A DNA stretch of 64,000 nucleotides, taken from Paracoccus litorisediminis (GTDB lineage Bacteria > Pseudomonadota > Alphaproteobacteria > Rhodobacterales > Rhodobacteraceae). Below the pieces are notes generated by a model, which saw only the letters and a program-made list of their open reading frames with translations, had not been told where the DNA came from and searched no databases. Position 1 is the stretch's first letter. The number at the start of each line of letters is the position of its first letter. Below are positions 1-6,897 of this stretch, in pieces. The stretch is from NCBI RefSeq assembly GCF_009711205.1, contig NZ_WMIG01000015.1, positions 37,687 through 101,686 of the forward strand, written 5' to 3'. Made by a program: the position numbers and the translations under genes.

Positions 1-166
1 ACTGCGCCAGCCGCGCCAGACGGTCCAGATCGAATTTTTCCGGCCGCAGATAGGCGAATTCGATGGTTCGGTAGCCATGTTCTGCGGTCTTGCGAAGCGC
101 CGTTTCCAACCCCTCCTGGGTTTGGCCGCCAGTCCATACAAATGAGTGGATACCCAACCGTCCCAT
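1..166 (-). CDS. Sugar phosphate isomerase/epimerase, N-terminal part (cut by window edge)
   Basis: The first 55 codons of a leftward gene are visible; the rest lies outside the window. The ATG at 166 follows GGAGG by 8 bases. The peptide begins MGRLGIHSFVWTGG and continues with GYRTIEFAYLRPEKFD, the first strand and helix of the xylose-isomerase-like TIM barrel (AP endonuclease 2 fold) used by sugar epimerases and isomerases. Such proteins are usually 250-300 aa and interconvert ketoses or act on sugar acids. The substrate cannot be told from this fragment. It has its own upstream region and is not obviously in an operon with the PadR fusion gene to the right. Confidence 0.7.
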   Translation of the reverse strand, partial: MGRLGIHSFVWTGGQTQEGLETALRKTAEHGYRTIEFAYLRPEKFDLDRLARLAQ

Positions 167-236
167 AGCGAACTCCTCCGACTCGCTGTGCGTCTGGGGC
201 CATGGTCAGGATTTTTGGATGGAGGCGCAACTATTA

Positions 237-265
237 ATTATACAGGGAATTTGGCACGTATATCC
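237..265 (-). promoter_or_regulatory. Candidate promoter of the partial isomerase gene
   Basis: On the minus strand a perfect TATAAT lies at 242-237, about 70 bases before the ATG at 166. With 17-base spacing the -35 position reads GGATAT, a poor match. This is one of the few AT-rich patches here. The rest of 167-446 holds no gene I can support, only this element and the hairpin at 369-394. Confidence 0.4.
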
Positions 266-368
266 GCCACGCAATGTCGCAGATACGATAGCTGACATAT
301 TTGTATGTAGATCACGCATATTACAGGGAATGGCATGATCGGACAGATACCAGCAGCAACCGCTTAGT

Positions 369-398
369 CCGGGCGCAACGGGAGTTGCGCCCGGTTTT
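369..398. terminator. Strong hairpin, probable terminator after the PadR-SIP gene
   Basis: Arms 369-379 and 384-394 (CCGGGCGCAAC / GTTGCGCCCGG) form a perfect 11-bp stem with a GGGA loop. The T run (395-398) follows on the plus strand, so the classic intrinsic-terminator polarity faces rightward, where no upstream plus-strand gene is evident. For the leftward PadR-SIP gene (stop at 447) the hairpin lies about 50-80 bases downstream, so it may terminate that gene without a T run. A short plus-strand RNA ending here cannot be excluded. Confidence 0.6.
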
Positions 399-446
399 GC
401 GCCCCGAACCGCCCTCGAATGGATCGGTTCGGGGGTCAGCTTTATG

Positions 447-1742
447 TCAGTCTTCGAGCAGTTTTTCCTGCGCGTCGGCCTGACCCTTCAGCCAGTAGCC
501 GGCGGCCTTGAGCCACTCGCGGGGATGGCCGCGTTCCTTCTGGAAATGGTCGCGCAGGGCGCGGGCGACGCCGGCTTCGGCGGCGATCCAGATGAAGCCC
601 TTGCCTTCGGGCAGGTCCAGCTGCGCCGCGGCCTCCAGCACGGGGGCGGGATCGGCGGGATCGGCACGGTGCGACCATGCCGCCTCATGCGTGGCGCGGG
701 TGGACCAGAGCTGCTCCTCGGCCGCCTCGGTGACCAGACCCAGCGTCGTGACCTGCGTACCCTCGGGCATTTCCTCGACCCAGCGGCCCATGGCGGGCAG
801 CGCGGTTTCGTCGCCGATCAGCAGCCACCAGTCAAAGATCGGCGCCACCACCGCCGAGCCGCGCGGGCCGCCGATGTTCAGCGTATCGCCCAGCTTTGCG
901 TCAACGGCCCATTGCGTCGCCGGACCGGCCTCATGCACGGCGAAGTCAAGGGTCAGCGTCCGGGCCTGACGGTCAAAGGCGCGCGGGGTGTAGTCGCGCA
1001 TCGCCGGGCCTTCGCCGCCGATGTCGAAGAACAGTTTGACGTGATCGTCGGGGCCGAGGCTTTCGAAATCGGCCAGTTCCTCGCTGAACAGCACGAAGCG
1101 GATCATGTTCGGCGTGATCCACAGCTTTTCCTGCACGGTCAGGGTGCGGCGGCGGATGTCGAAGCGGTGGCGGGTAATGATAGGTTCCATCTGGGTCGTC
1201 CTGCCGCCGTGGCGGCTGCTTTGGGTATTGGCTTGGCCCGGGACGGACTGGCTGCGAATGGTCTGTGCCGTGCTTTGCAGCAATGCGGCGATCGAGGCAA
1301 CGCGTTCTTCGCCGGGATCGCCCGGTTTCAGCACCTCGGTCAGGGCCTGCTTGATCGCCTGCATGCCGGCGCGGATGGGGTCGCGGTCGTCGTCCCTGCT
1401 CCAGTCGCGGGCCAGAAGCGTGTCGGTCGTGGCGCGATTGGCGGTCAGGAAAGCCCGGCCCGGATCGGTGATAGCAAAGGACTTGCGCCCGGATTCAGCC
1501 ATGGCCGCGACAAAGCCCATGTCCTCAAGCCAGGCCAGTGTCGGATAGATCACGCCGGGGCTGGGAACATAGCGACCCGCGCTGCGTGCCTCGATCTGGC
1601 GGATCAGCTCATAGCCATGGCTGGGGCCATCCGCGATCAGCGCCAGCAAAAGCAGGCGCAGATCGCCGTAATCCAAAGGACCGCGACCACGGCGATGTCC
1701 GCCGTGGCCCTTGTGTTTGTTATGGGGGTGATGATGTCTCAT
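447..1742 (-). CDS. PadR-type metal-responsive regulator fused to siderophore-interacting flavoreductase (NfeR-NfeF fusion)
   Basis: One uninterrupted 431-aa frame. Residues 3-16 are a His-rich tail (HHHPHNKHKGHGGH). Residues about 23-135 are a PadR winged helix (GPSHGYELIRQIE, SPGVIYPTL). After a linker (about 140-184) comes a siderophore-interacting FAD domain with RDYTPRAF at 249-256 (flavin binding) and IGDETALPA at 309-317 (NAD(P)H side). In E. coli the same parts are two neighbouring genes, the His-rich PadR repressor NfeR (YqjI) and ferric-chelate reductase NfeF (YqjH). Known role of the family: releasing iron from siderophores under metal control. An internal ATG at 1190 (Met185), 8 bases after AGGA, could also give the reductase alone. 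Probably autoregulated through the palindromes at 1760-1786. Confidence 0.85.
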   Translation of the reverse strand: MRHHHPHNKHKGHGGHRRGRGPLDYGDLRLLLLALIADGPSHGYELIRQIEARSAGRYVPSPGVIYPTLAWLEDMGFVAAMAESGRKSFAITDPGRAFLTANRATTDTLLARDWSRDDDRDPIRAGMQAIKQALTEVLKPGDPGEERVASIAALLQSTAQTIRSQSVPGQANTQSSRHGGRTTQMEPIITRHRFDIRRRTLTVQEKLWITPNMIRFVLFSEELADFESLGPDDHVKLFFDIGGEGPAMRDYTPRAFDRQARTLTLDFAVHEAGPATQWAVDAKLGDTLNIGGPRGSAVVAPIFDWWLLIGDETALPAMGRWVEEMPEGTQVTTLGLVTEAAEEQLWSTRATHEAAWSHRADPADPAPVLEAAAQLDLPEGKGFIWIAAEAGVARALRDHFQKERGHPREWLKAAGYWLKGQADAQEKLLED

Positions 1743-1759
1743 GCAGCGAATGTAGTTTG

Positions 1760-1786
1760 CGATATATCGTGTTTCAAGATATATCG
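1760..1786. promoter_or_regulatory. Duplicated palindrome, probable PadR-domain operator
   Basis: CGATATATCG at 1760-1769 is a perfect 10-bp palindrome. A near copy, AGATATATCG, lies at 1777-1786, 17 bases away centre to centre. They sit 18-44 bases before the start codon of the PadR-SIP gene and just after the dctM stop (1795). PadR repressors typically bind such repeats in their own promoters. The assignment to this protein is inferred from position. Confidence 0.6.
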
Positions 1787-1794
1787 TAAAACGG

Positions 1795-3090
1795 TCACAA
1801 CATTCCGGGCAGCCACAGCGCCATGGCCGGGAAGATCAGGATCAGCGCCAGCCGCAGGAAATCCGCCGCGACATAGGGGACGATCCCGCGAAAGATCCGC
1901 ATGACCGGCAGCTTGGGCAGCATGGCTTTCAGGATGAAGACATTCAGCCCGACCGGAGGGGTGATCAGGCTGATCTCGACCACGATCACGGTGACGATCC
2001 CCCACCAGACAAGGTCATAGCCCAGACCCTCGATGATCGGGGCGACGATGGGCACGGTCAGGAAGATCATGGCAAAGCCGTCCATCAGGCAGCCCAGCAC
2101 CAGATAGAAGACCAGCAGACAGGCCACGATCATCGCCGGGCTAAGGTCAAGCGACTGGATATAGCGGATCGCCTGCCCCGAGACACCGGACAGGTTGATG
2201 AACTGGTTCAGGACCAGCGCCCCCGCCGCCACGATGAAGATCATGGTCGAGATGCGCGCGGCCTCGAGCAGGCTGTCGACCAGCACCGCCCATGTCAGCT
2301 TGCGGCGCAGGACGAGCAGCACAAAGGCCCCGCCCGCGCCGATGCCACCGGCCTCGGTCGCGGTGAACCAACCCTTCACCAGCCCCGCCATGATCAGCGA
2401 AAACAGCACGGCCACCCCCCAGATCTTGCCAAGTGCGGACCATTTCTCGCGCTTGCTGAACTGGCGGTCGCGCGGGGCCCATTCCGGGCGCAGCATCGCG
2501 ATCACCGCCATGACGCCGACATAGATCACCACCTGTGCCAGCCCCGGCAGGATGCCTGCGACGAAAAGTTCGCTGACATTCTGCAGGGTTAGCAGGGCAT
2601 AGATGATCAGCGCCCCCGAAGGCGGGATCAGCACGCCCATGGTGCCGCCAGCCGCAATGGAGCCTGCCGAAAAGCCCGGATCATAACCCGCGCGGTCCAT
2701 TTCCGGGATGGCGATCTTGGCCATGGTCGCCGCCGCCGCCGAGGACGAGGCGCACATGGCCGAAAACCCGCCGCAGGCGACGATGGTCGCCATGCCCAGC
2801 CCGCCCCGGAAACGCCCGAACCAGCGGCGCGCGGCCTCGAACAATTCCTCGGCAAGGCTGGCCTTGACGATGAACACGCCCATCAGGATGAACAGCGGCA
2901 GGGCCGAGAACTGGTAATTGGTGGCGTTCTTGACCACCTGCTGCTCGGCGATGGCCAAAGCCGCGCCGATGCCCTTGGGATGGATCGCGGCGATGCCGCC
3001 GGTGCCGACCAGCATCATGGCGAAGCCCAGTGGCACGCGGGTAAAGGCGATCAGCCCCAGCAGCGCGCTGAAAACGAATAGGGTCAGCAT
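1795..3090 (-). CDS. dctM: TRAP transporter large permease (DctM)
   Basis: 431 aa and almost entirely hydrophobic, the usual DctM size and about 12 membrane spans. Family motifs visible: GVLIPPSG in the first half, WFTATEAGGIGAGG in the middle and ITPPVGLNVF near the C-terminus. It forms the sodium-driven translocation unit with DctQ. The start ATG overlaps the dctQ stop (TGATG), which implies translational coupling. It is the last gene of the dctP-dctQ-dctM operon. The setting in an aromatic catabolic cluster suggests an aromatic or organic acid substrate, but the permease sequence does not reveal which. Confidence 0.93.
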   Translation of the reverse strand: MLTLFVFSALLGLIAFTRVPLGFAMMLVGTGGIAAIHPKGIGAALAIAEQQVVKNATNYQFSALPLFILMGVFIVKASLAEELFEAARRWFGRFRGGLGMATIVACGGFSAMCASSSAAAATMAKIAIPEMDRAGYDPGFSAGSIAAGGTMGVLIPPSGALIIYALLTLQNVSELFVAGILPGLAQVVIYVGVMAVIAMLRPEWAPRDRQFSKREKWSALGKIWGVAVLFSLIMAGLVKGWFTATEAGGIGAGGAFVLLVLRRKLTWAVLVDSLLEAARISTMIFIVAAGALVLNQFINLSGVSGQAIRYIQSLDLSPAMIVACLLVFYLVLGCLMDGFAMIFLTVPIVAPIIEGLGYDLVWWGIVTVIVVEISLITPPVGLNVFILKAMLPKLPVMRIFRGIVPYVAADFLRLALILIFPAMALWLPGML

Positions 3091-3599
3091 CAGGGATTTT
3101 CCTCGTCAGGCAGGGCATGGGGATGGGGGCCGCGATCGGTCAGGACATGGCGCAGGCCAAGGACGGCGAACCAGACCGCGACGGCGCAGAAACCCGCGCT
3201 GGCATAGGTCCAAGGGGCCATCGGGATTTCGAAATAGACCGAAAGCGTGCCGAAACGGTCCAGCCGACCCGCCTGATCGAACATCATCCAACCTAAACCG
3301 GCCATGGCGAAGACCTCGAACAGGCCGGTAAAGCGGCGCTCGATCCGGGTCAGGCGTGGCTTGTAAAGGTCCGAAAACAGGCCCACGCGGATATGGGCAT
3401 CGTCGCGCATGACCAGCGGCATGGCGGCGAAAAAGAAGATCATCAGCGCGAAGGTGACATATTCGCCCGCGCCGGGCAGCGGCTTGCCGATCTGGCGGCC
3501 GATGCTGTCGATGAAGGCCACAAGCGTCATCAGGATCAGCGATAGGCCGGAAATCGCGGCGCAGATCCAGCCAAGCCAGCGATTGAAGGTCTGCAACAT
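3090..3599 (-). CDS. dctQ: TRAP transporter small permease (DctQ)
   Basis: 169 aa with four predicted hydrophobic spans and the family segment GEYVTFALMIFFFAAMPLVM followed by RDDAHIRV. I chose the ATG at 3599 (MLQTFNRW) because GGAG lies 7 bases upstream on the minus strand; the frame stays open 16 codons further upstream without a good ribosome site. DctQ stabilises the DctM channel in the inner membrane. It lies between dctP (80-base gap containing a hairpin) and dctM (overlapping codons). Confidence 0.9.
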   Translation of the reverse strand: MLQTFNRWLGWICAAISGLSLILMTLVAFIDSIGRQIGKPLPGAGEYVTFALMIFFFAAMPLVMRDDAHIRVGLFSDLYKPRLTRIERRFTGLFEVFAMAGLGWMMFDQAGRLDRFGTLSVYFEIPMAPWTYASAGFCAVAVWFAVLGLRHVLTDRGPHPHALPDEENP

Positions 3600-3625
3600 G
3601 AGGGGGCTCCTTGCGAATGCGCGAA

Positions 3626-3652
3626 CCCGCACGCCAAGGCGTGACATGCGGG
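3626..3652 (-). other. Hairpin between dctP and dctQ
   Basis: CACGCC-AA-GGCGTG at 3630-3643 is nested within CCCGCA (3626-3631) and TGCGGG (3647-3652), giving alternative stems. There is no T run. Structures like this after binding-protein genes often stabilise the upstream mRNA or partly stop transcription, so that the binding protein is made in excess. The role here is inferred from position. Confidence 0.45.
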
Positions 3653-3679
3653 CCCGAGAGAGACGCGGTTTCGGGGGGA

Positions 3680-4717
3680 TCAGCTGCCGCTGGCCTTGGC
3701 CTCGCGCGCGAGGACATCGCGGTAGAAGGTCAGGACCTCATCGGGATCGGAAAGCCCCTTCTTGGCGGCGCGCTCTTTCCATTCGTCGATCCGCGCCTGC
3801 AGCAGGGTCGTGAACTCGTCAAGCTGCGCGCCCTCCAGATTTTCGGTCGGGACCTTGGCCATCTCGGGGGCAAGCTTGGCCAGAACCTCATCCGCGGCGG
3901 CACCTGTCCGGGCGGGCAAGCCATCGGCGGCGCGCTGGATCGCCTGCTGTTCCTCGGGCGAAAGCGCGTCCCAACGCTCCTGCGAGATGAAGACCGCGAA
4001 GGACAGCGAGCCGAGGCCGCCGGGAATCTGGGTCATGCCGGTGACATATTCCAGAACCCGCGCACCCTTGGCCGAATTCGGGGCCATGACCATCGCATCG
4101 ACCGTGCCCTTGGTCACGTATTCCTGCAGGTCGGTGAATTCCGAATTGACCGGGACCGCGCCCAGTTTCTTTACCGCCTCGGACAAGGCACCGGGGGGCG
4201 ACCACAGTTTCGCGCCCTTGAGGTCGGCCACCGTTTTCGCCTGCAACTTGCCCACCGACAGGATCTGGCGACCGGGCAGGACATTGGTGGACAGGACCTT
4301 GACGCCCTTGAATTCGTCAAAGGGCAGGAAATAGGTGTTGTAGGTCTCCCACAAAGCGATCGATGCCGCACGGGCCGAGGGCGAGTTGAACGGCAGATCG
4401 CCGATCTTGTTCAACGTCACCAGCTGCGGCACGCCCCCGGTCGAGACGATGGCCATATCGGCAATGCCGTCGCGCACCATCTCATATTGCCGGTCCGAGG
4501 GGGCCAGCGAGGTGTCGGGGATGGTGACCTTGATCCCGCCTGCGGATTCCTTCTCGATGGCGGCGGCGAAATCGCGGATGGCGATCTGGTAAAGCTCATC
4601 ATGCGGCGGCAGGTAGCTGTTGAAGATCAGCTCGGTTTCCGCCAGCGCGGGCGCGGCAAAGACCGGCGCAAGCATGACGGCAGAGGCGGCCAAAGCCGCT
4701 TTCAGTCGGTTCATCAT
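3680..4717 (-). CDS. dctP: TRAP transporter periplasmic solute-binding protein (DctP)
   Basis: 345 aa with a Sec signal peptide (about 1-26, ending APALAE). The family fold is clear: IFNSYLPPHDELY near the mature N-terminus, then MVRDGIADMAIV, DLKGAKLW and EFTDLQEYVTKGTVDAMVM. Most DctP proteins have an Arg after the LKG segment that binds the ligand carboxylate; here the stretch reads LKGAKLWSPPG, so Trp seems to stand at that place. The ligand may therefore be unusual. Ribosome site GGGAGG is just upstream. It is the first gene of the TRAP operon, with the shared cluster element at 4815-4830 in front. Confidence 0.92.
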   Translation of the reverse strand: MMNRLKAALAASAVMLAPVFAAPALAETELIFNSYLPPHDELYQIAIRDFAAAIEKESAGGIKVTIPDTSLAPSDRQYEMVRDGIADMAIVSTGGVPQLVTLNKIGDLPFNSPSARAASIALWETYNTYFLPFDEFKGVKVLSTNVLPGRQILSVGKLQAKTVADLKGAKLWSPPGALSEAVKKLGAVPVNSEFTDLQEYVTKGTVDAMVMAPNSAKGARVLEYVTGMTQIPGGLGSLSFAVFISQERWDALSPEEQQAIQRAADGLPARTGAAADEVLAKLAPEMAKVPTENLEGAQLDEFTTLLQARIDEWKERAAKKGLSDPDEVLTFYRDVLAREAKASGS

Positions 4718-4810
4718 TTCCTCCCTTGGATTTCCGGCGCTCGCTCCTCGCCGGATTTTTGATGATCATTCCCTGCGTCACGGCAGGCACAAAGCCCGCT
4801 GCGACCGGGT

Positions 4811-4830
4811 GTTCACATTGCGGAAAGCCG
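4811..4830 (-). promoter_or_regulatory. Cluster-wide regulatory box, copy A (before dctP)
   Basis: Read in the direction of dctP transcription, the element is TTTCCGCAATGTGAAC (4826-4811), about 94 bases before the dctP ATG. It is one of five related boxes, all in the same orientation before a unit of the aromatic cluster (see 9521, 11530, 13167, 14797). Confidence 0.65.
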
Positions 4831-4832
4831 CG

Positions 4833-5711
4833 TCACTGGGCGGGTTCTGCGACCCGCGCCGGGACCGTTTCCGCGATGATCTCGGATTCGATCATGCCAA
4901 GCGCCTCGATTTCCAGACGCATGCGGTCTCCGGGTTTCAGGAAACGACCGGTCGGTGCGCCGATCCCCGAGGGCGTGCCGGTGGCCAGAATGTCGCCCGG
5001 CTCCAGCGTCATCACCGTGCTGAGATACTCGATCTGGTCGTAAATGTCGTAGATCATGTCGCTGGTGCGCCCGTCCTGACGCAGCTCGCCATTGACCCAC
5101 AGCCTCATGCCCAGATCCAACGGGTCGCGGATCTCATCATCGGTGGTGATCCAGGGCCCGACCGGACCATGCGTGTCAAAGGACTTGCCCAAGGTGAAGG
5201 TGGGCGAGCGCGGCAGCCAGTCGCGCGCCGAGACATCATTCACTATGACATAGCCCGCGATGACCGACCGCGCATCCTCGCGGGCGACATGGCGGCAGCG
5301 TCGACCTATGACCACGCCCAGCTCGATTTCATAATCGACCTTGTCCGAGGCCTCGGGTTTCACCACCGGATCGAAGGGCGCATTCAGGCACGAGACCTGC
5401 TTGTTGAACCACATCTGGCTGGTCGGGATGGTGATGCCGGCGGCGCGGGCCTCATCAGCGTGTTTCTGGTAGTTCATGCCAATGGCCAGAAATTTCTGCG
5501 GGTCCGGCACCGACACCTCCAGTCGCACCGCGTCCAGCGCGAAAGCCGGGCCGGTCGCGGCCTCAAGGCTGGCGCGCAGGCGCGGCAGGTCGGCCAGCAC
5601 CTCGCGCATGGGGGCATCCGCGCCCAGCACCGGGGACAGGTCGATGATGCGGTTACCCTCGACCTTGCCGATACGGGTCTGACCGGCTTGGGTGAAGCGG
5701 GCGAGTTTCAT
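4833..5711 (-). CDS. Fumarylacetoacetate hydrolase (FAH) family protein
   Basis: 292 aa. Hallmarks: AIGMNYQKHADE (76-87), the metal-binding pair E128 and E130 in VDYEIELGVVIG, D159 in GYVIVNDVSARDW, and the C-terminal LATGTPSGIGAP. FAH proteins of this type act on 2-keto diacids: hydrolysis, decarboxylation (OPET decarboxylase, HpaG) or ureidoglycolate lysis. It is the last gene of the MFS, monooxygenase, amidohydrolase, FAH operon and is one of two FAH genes in the cluster (the other at 17593). HpaG-like decarboxylation or hydrolysis of a ring-fission product is likely, but the exact reaction is not readable. Confidence 0.85.
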   Translation of the reverse strand: MKLARFTQAGQTRIGKVEGNRIIDLSPVLGADAPMREVLADLPRLRASLEAATGPAFALDAVRLEVSVPDPQKFLAIGMNYQKHADEARAAGITIPTSQMWFNKQVSCLNAPFDPVVKPEASDKVDYEIELGVVIGRRCRHVAREDARSVIAGYVIVNDVSARDWLPRSPTFTLGKSFDTHGPVGPWITTDDEIRDPLDLGMRLWVNGELRQDGRTSDMIYDIYDQIEYLSTVMTLEPGDILATGTPSGIGAPTGRFLKPGDRMRLEIEALGMIESEIIAETVPARVAEPAQ

Positions 5712-5768
5712 GTCTTTAACCTTGCGTCAGGGAAAAGGACCGGGCCGCTGCGGCCCGGCCCGGCAGGA

Positions 5769-6872
5769 TCACAGGCCGAAGAACTTCTCGGCATTGCGGG
5801 CAAAGATCTTGGTCTTGGCCTCATCCGAGATATCCAGCGCCTCGACCGTCGGCACGCCGTCAAAGAACCAGTCCTTGCGGATGGGATAGGAAGCTCCGTA
5901 AAGGATGTTGTCCTCGCCCAACACTTCGACCGCACATTCCAGTTGTTTCTTGCCCCATTGCGGCGGACCCGAGATGTCGAAGAACAGGTTGTTCGTCAGC
6001 TTCTCGCGCAGGTTGGAATTGCCGGTGTCAAAACGGTCCACCGCGTCGCCGTAGCTGTGGCGCGGTTTTGGCACCAGCATGTCGGCAAAGGCAAAGAAAC
6101 CGCCGCCCAGCATAGAATGCGAAAGCCGCAGGTTCGGGAAACGGTCGAAAAGGCCCGAGAACAGCTCACGGCCCACGGCGGTGCCTTGGGCGATGCAGCG
6201 GCCATATTGGCGGCGCTGGTTGTTGAACGACAGGATCGAGCCGTAATCCACCGGCAGCGGCGTGTGGTGGACGACGACCGGGATTTTGCGGTCGTTGATG
6301 AACTCGAAATAGGGGTAGAAGGCCTCGTCATCCAGATAGATGTCGCCGTATTTGCAGGCCATCTGGACGCCCTTGAAGCCCAGATCGTCGATGCAGCGTT
6401 GCACCTCGGCGATCATGTCCTTCTTGCCCCAAGGCGGGCAGACCGCCAGCGCGGTGAAGCGCCCGTTCGAGCGCGAGACGTAATCGGCCAACCCGTCATT
6501 CAGGCGCTTCGAGCAGTCCAGATCCAGCCATTCCTGCCAGACCGGGATGCGGAACACGGCCTGGTCGATGCCGGCCTTGTCCATGTCGGCCAGCTGGCTT
6601 TCGATATTGTACTGGCCCTCGGCGTAGTTGATGTTCACCACGCCTTTCGGTTCCTCGATGATGATCTGGCGGATGTCCTTGTTCGGGACCGGCTCCATGC
6701 GGACATGGACGCCGTGCTGGCGCGGGATGCAGTTCATCATCGCCTCGCGCAGCTTTTCATCGGTGAACAGCGTGTCGGGCAGCCAATGCATATTGGCGTC
6801 GATGACGCGCGGCTTGGTTGCGGCGGGGTTCGCGCGATCGGCGCGCGGCTTGGTGATATCGTCCATCATCAT
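5769..6872 (-). CDS. Amidohydrolase-superfamily (decarboxylase-type) protein with altered metal ligands
   Basis: 367 aa, related to the amidohydrolase-2 group (ACMSD, resorcylate and carboxyvanillate decarboxylases). Start ATG 6872 follows AGGAAAGT; a longer open frame upstream lacks a ribosome site. The usual N-terminal metal motif DxHxH reads DANMH (25-29), with Asn for the first His. The His in VVVHHTP is kept. The usual catalytic Asp of the SDYP motif is Ser here (YGASYP). The protein is full length with a conserved neighbourhood, so it is probably functional but may be metal-independent or do different chemistry. Placed between the FAD monooxygenase and FAH genes in one operon. Confidence 0.75.
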   Translation of the reverse strand: MMMDDITKPRADRANPAATKPRVIDANMHWLPDTLFTDEKLREAMMNCIPRQHGVHVRMEPVPNKDIRQIIIEEPKGVVNINYAEGQYNIESQLADMDKAGIDQAVFRIPVWQEWLDLDCSKRLNDGLADYVSRSNGRFTALAVCPPWGKKDMIAEVQRCIDDLGFKGVQMACKYGDIYLDDEAFYPYFEFINDRKIPVVVHHTPLPVDYGSILSFNNQRRQYGRCIAQGTAVGRELFSGLFDRFPNLRLSHSMLGGGFFAFADMLVPKPRHSYGDAVDRFDTGNSNLREKLTNNLFFDISGPPQWGKKQLECAVEVLGEDNILYGASYPIRKDWFFDGVPTVEALDISDEAKTKIFARNAEKFFGL

Positions 6873-6897
6873 ACTTTCCTGTGGATCGGTTATAGGG

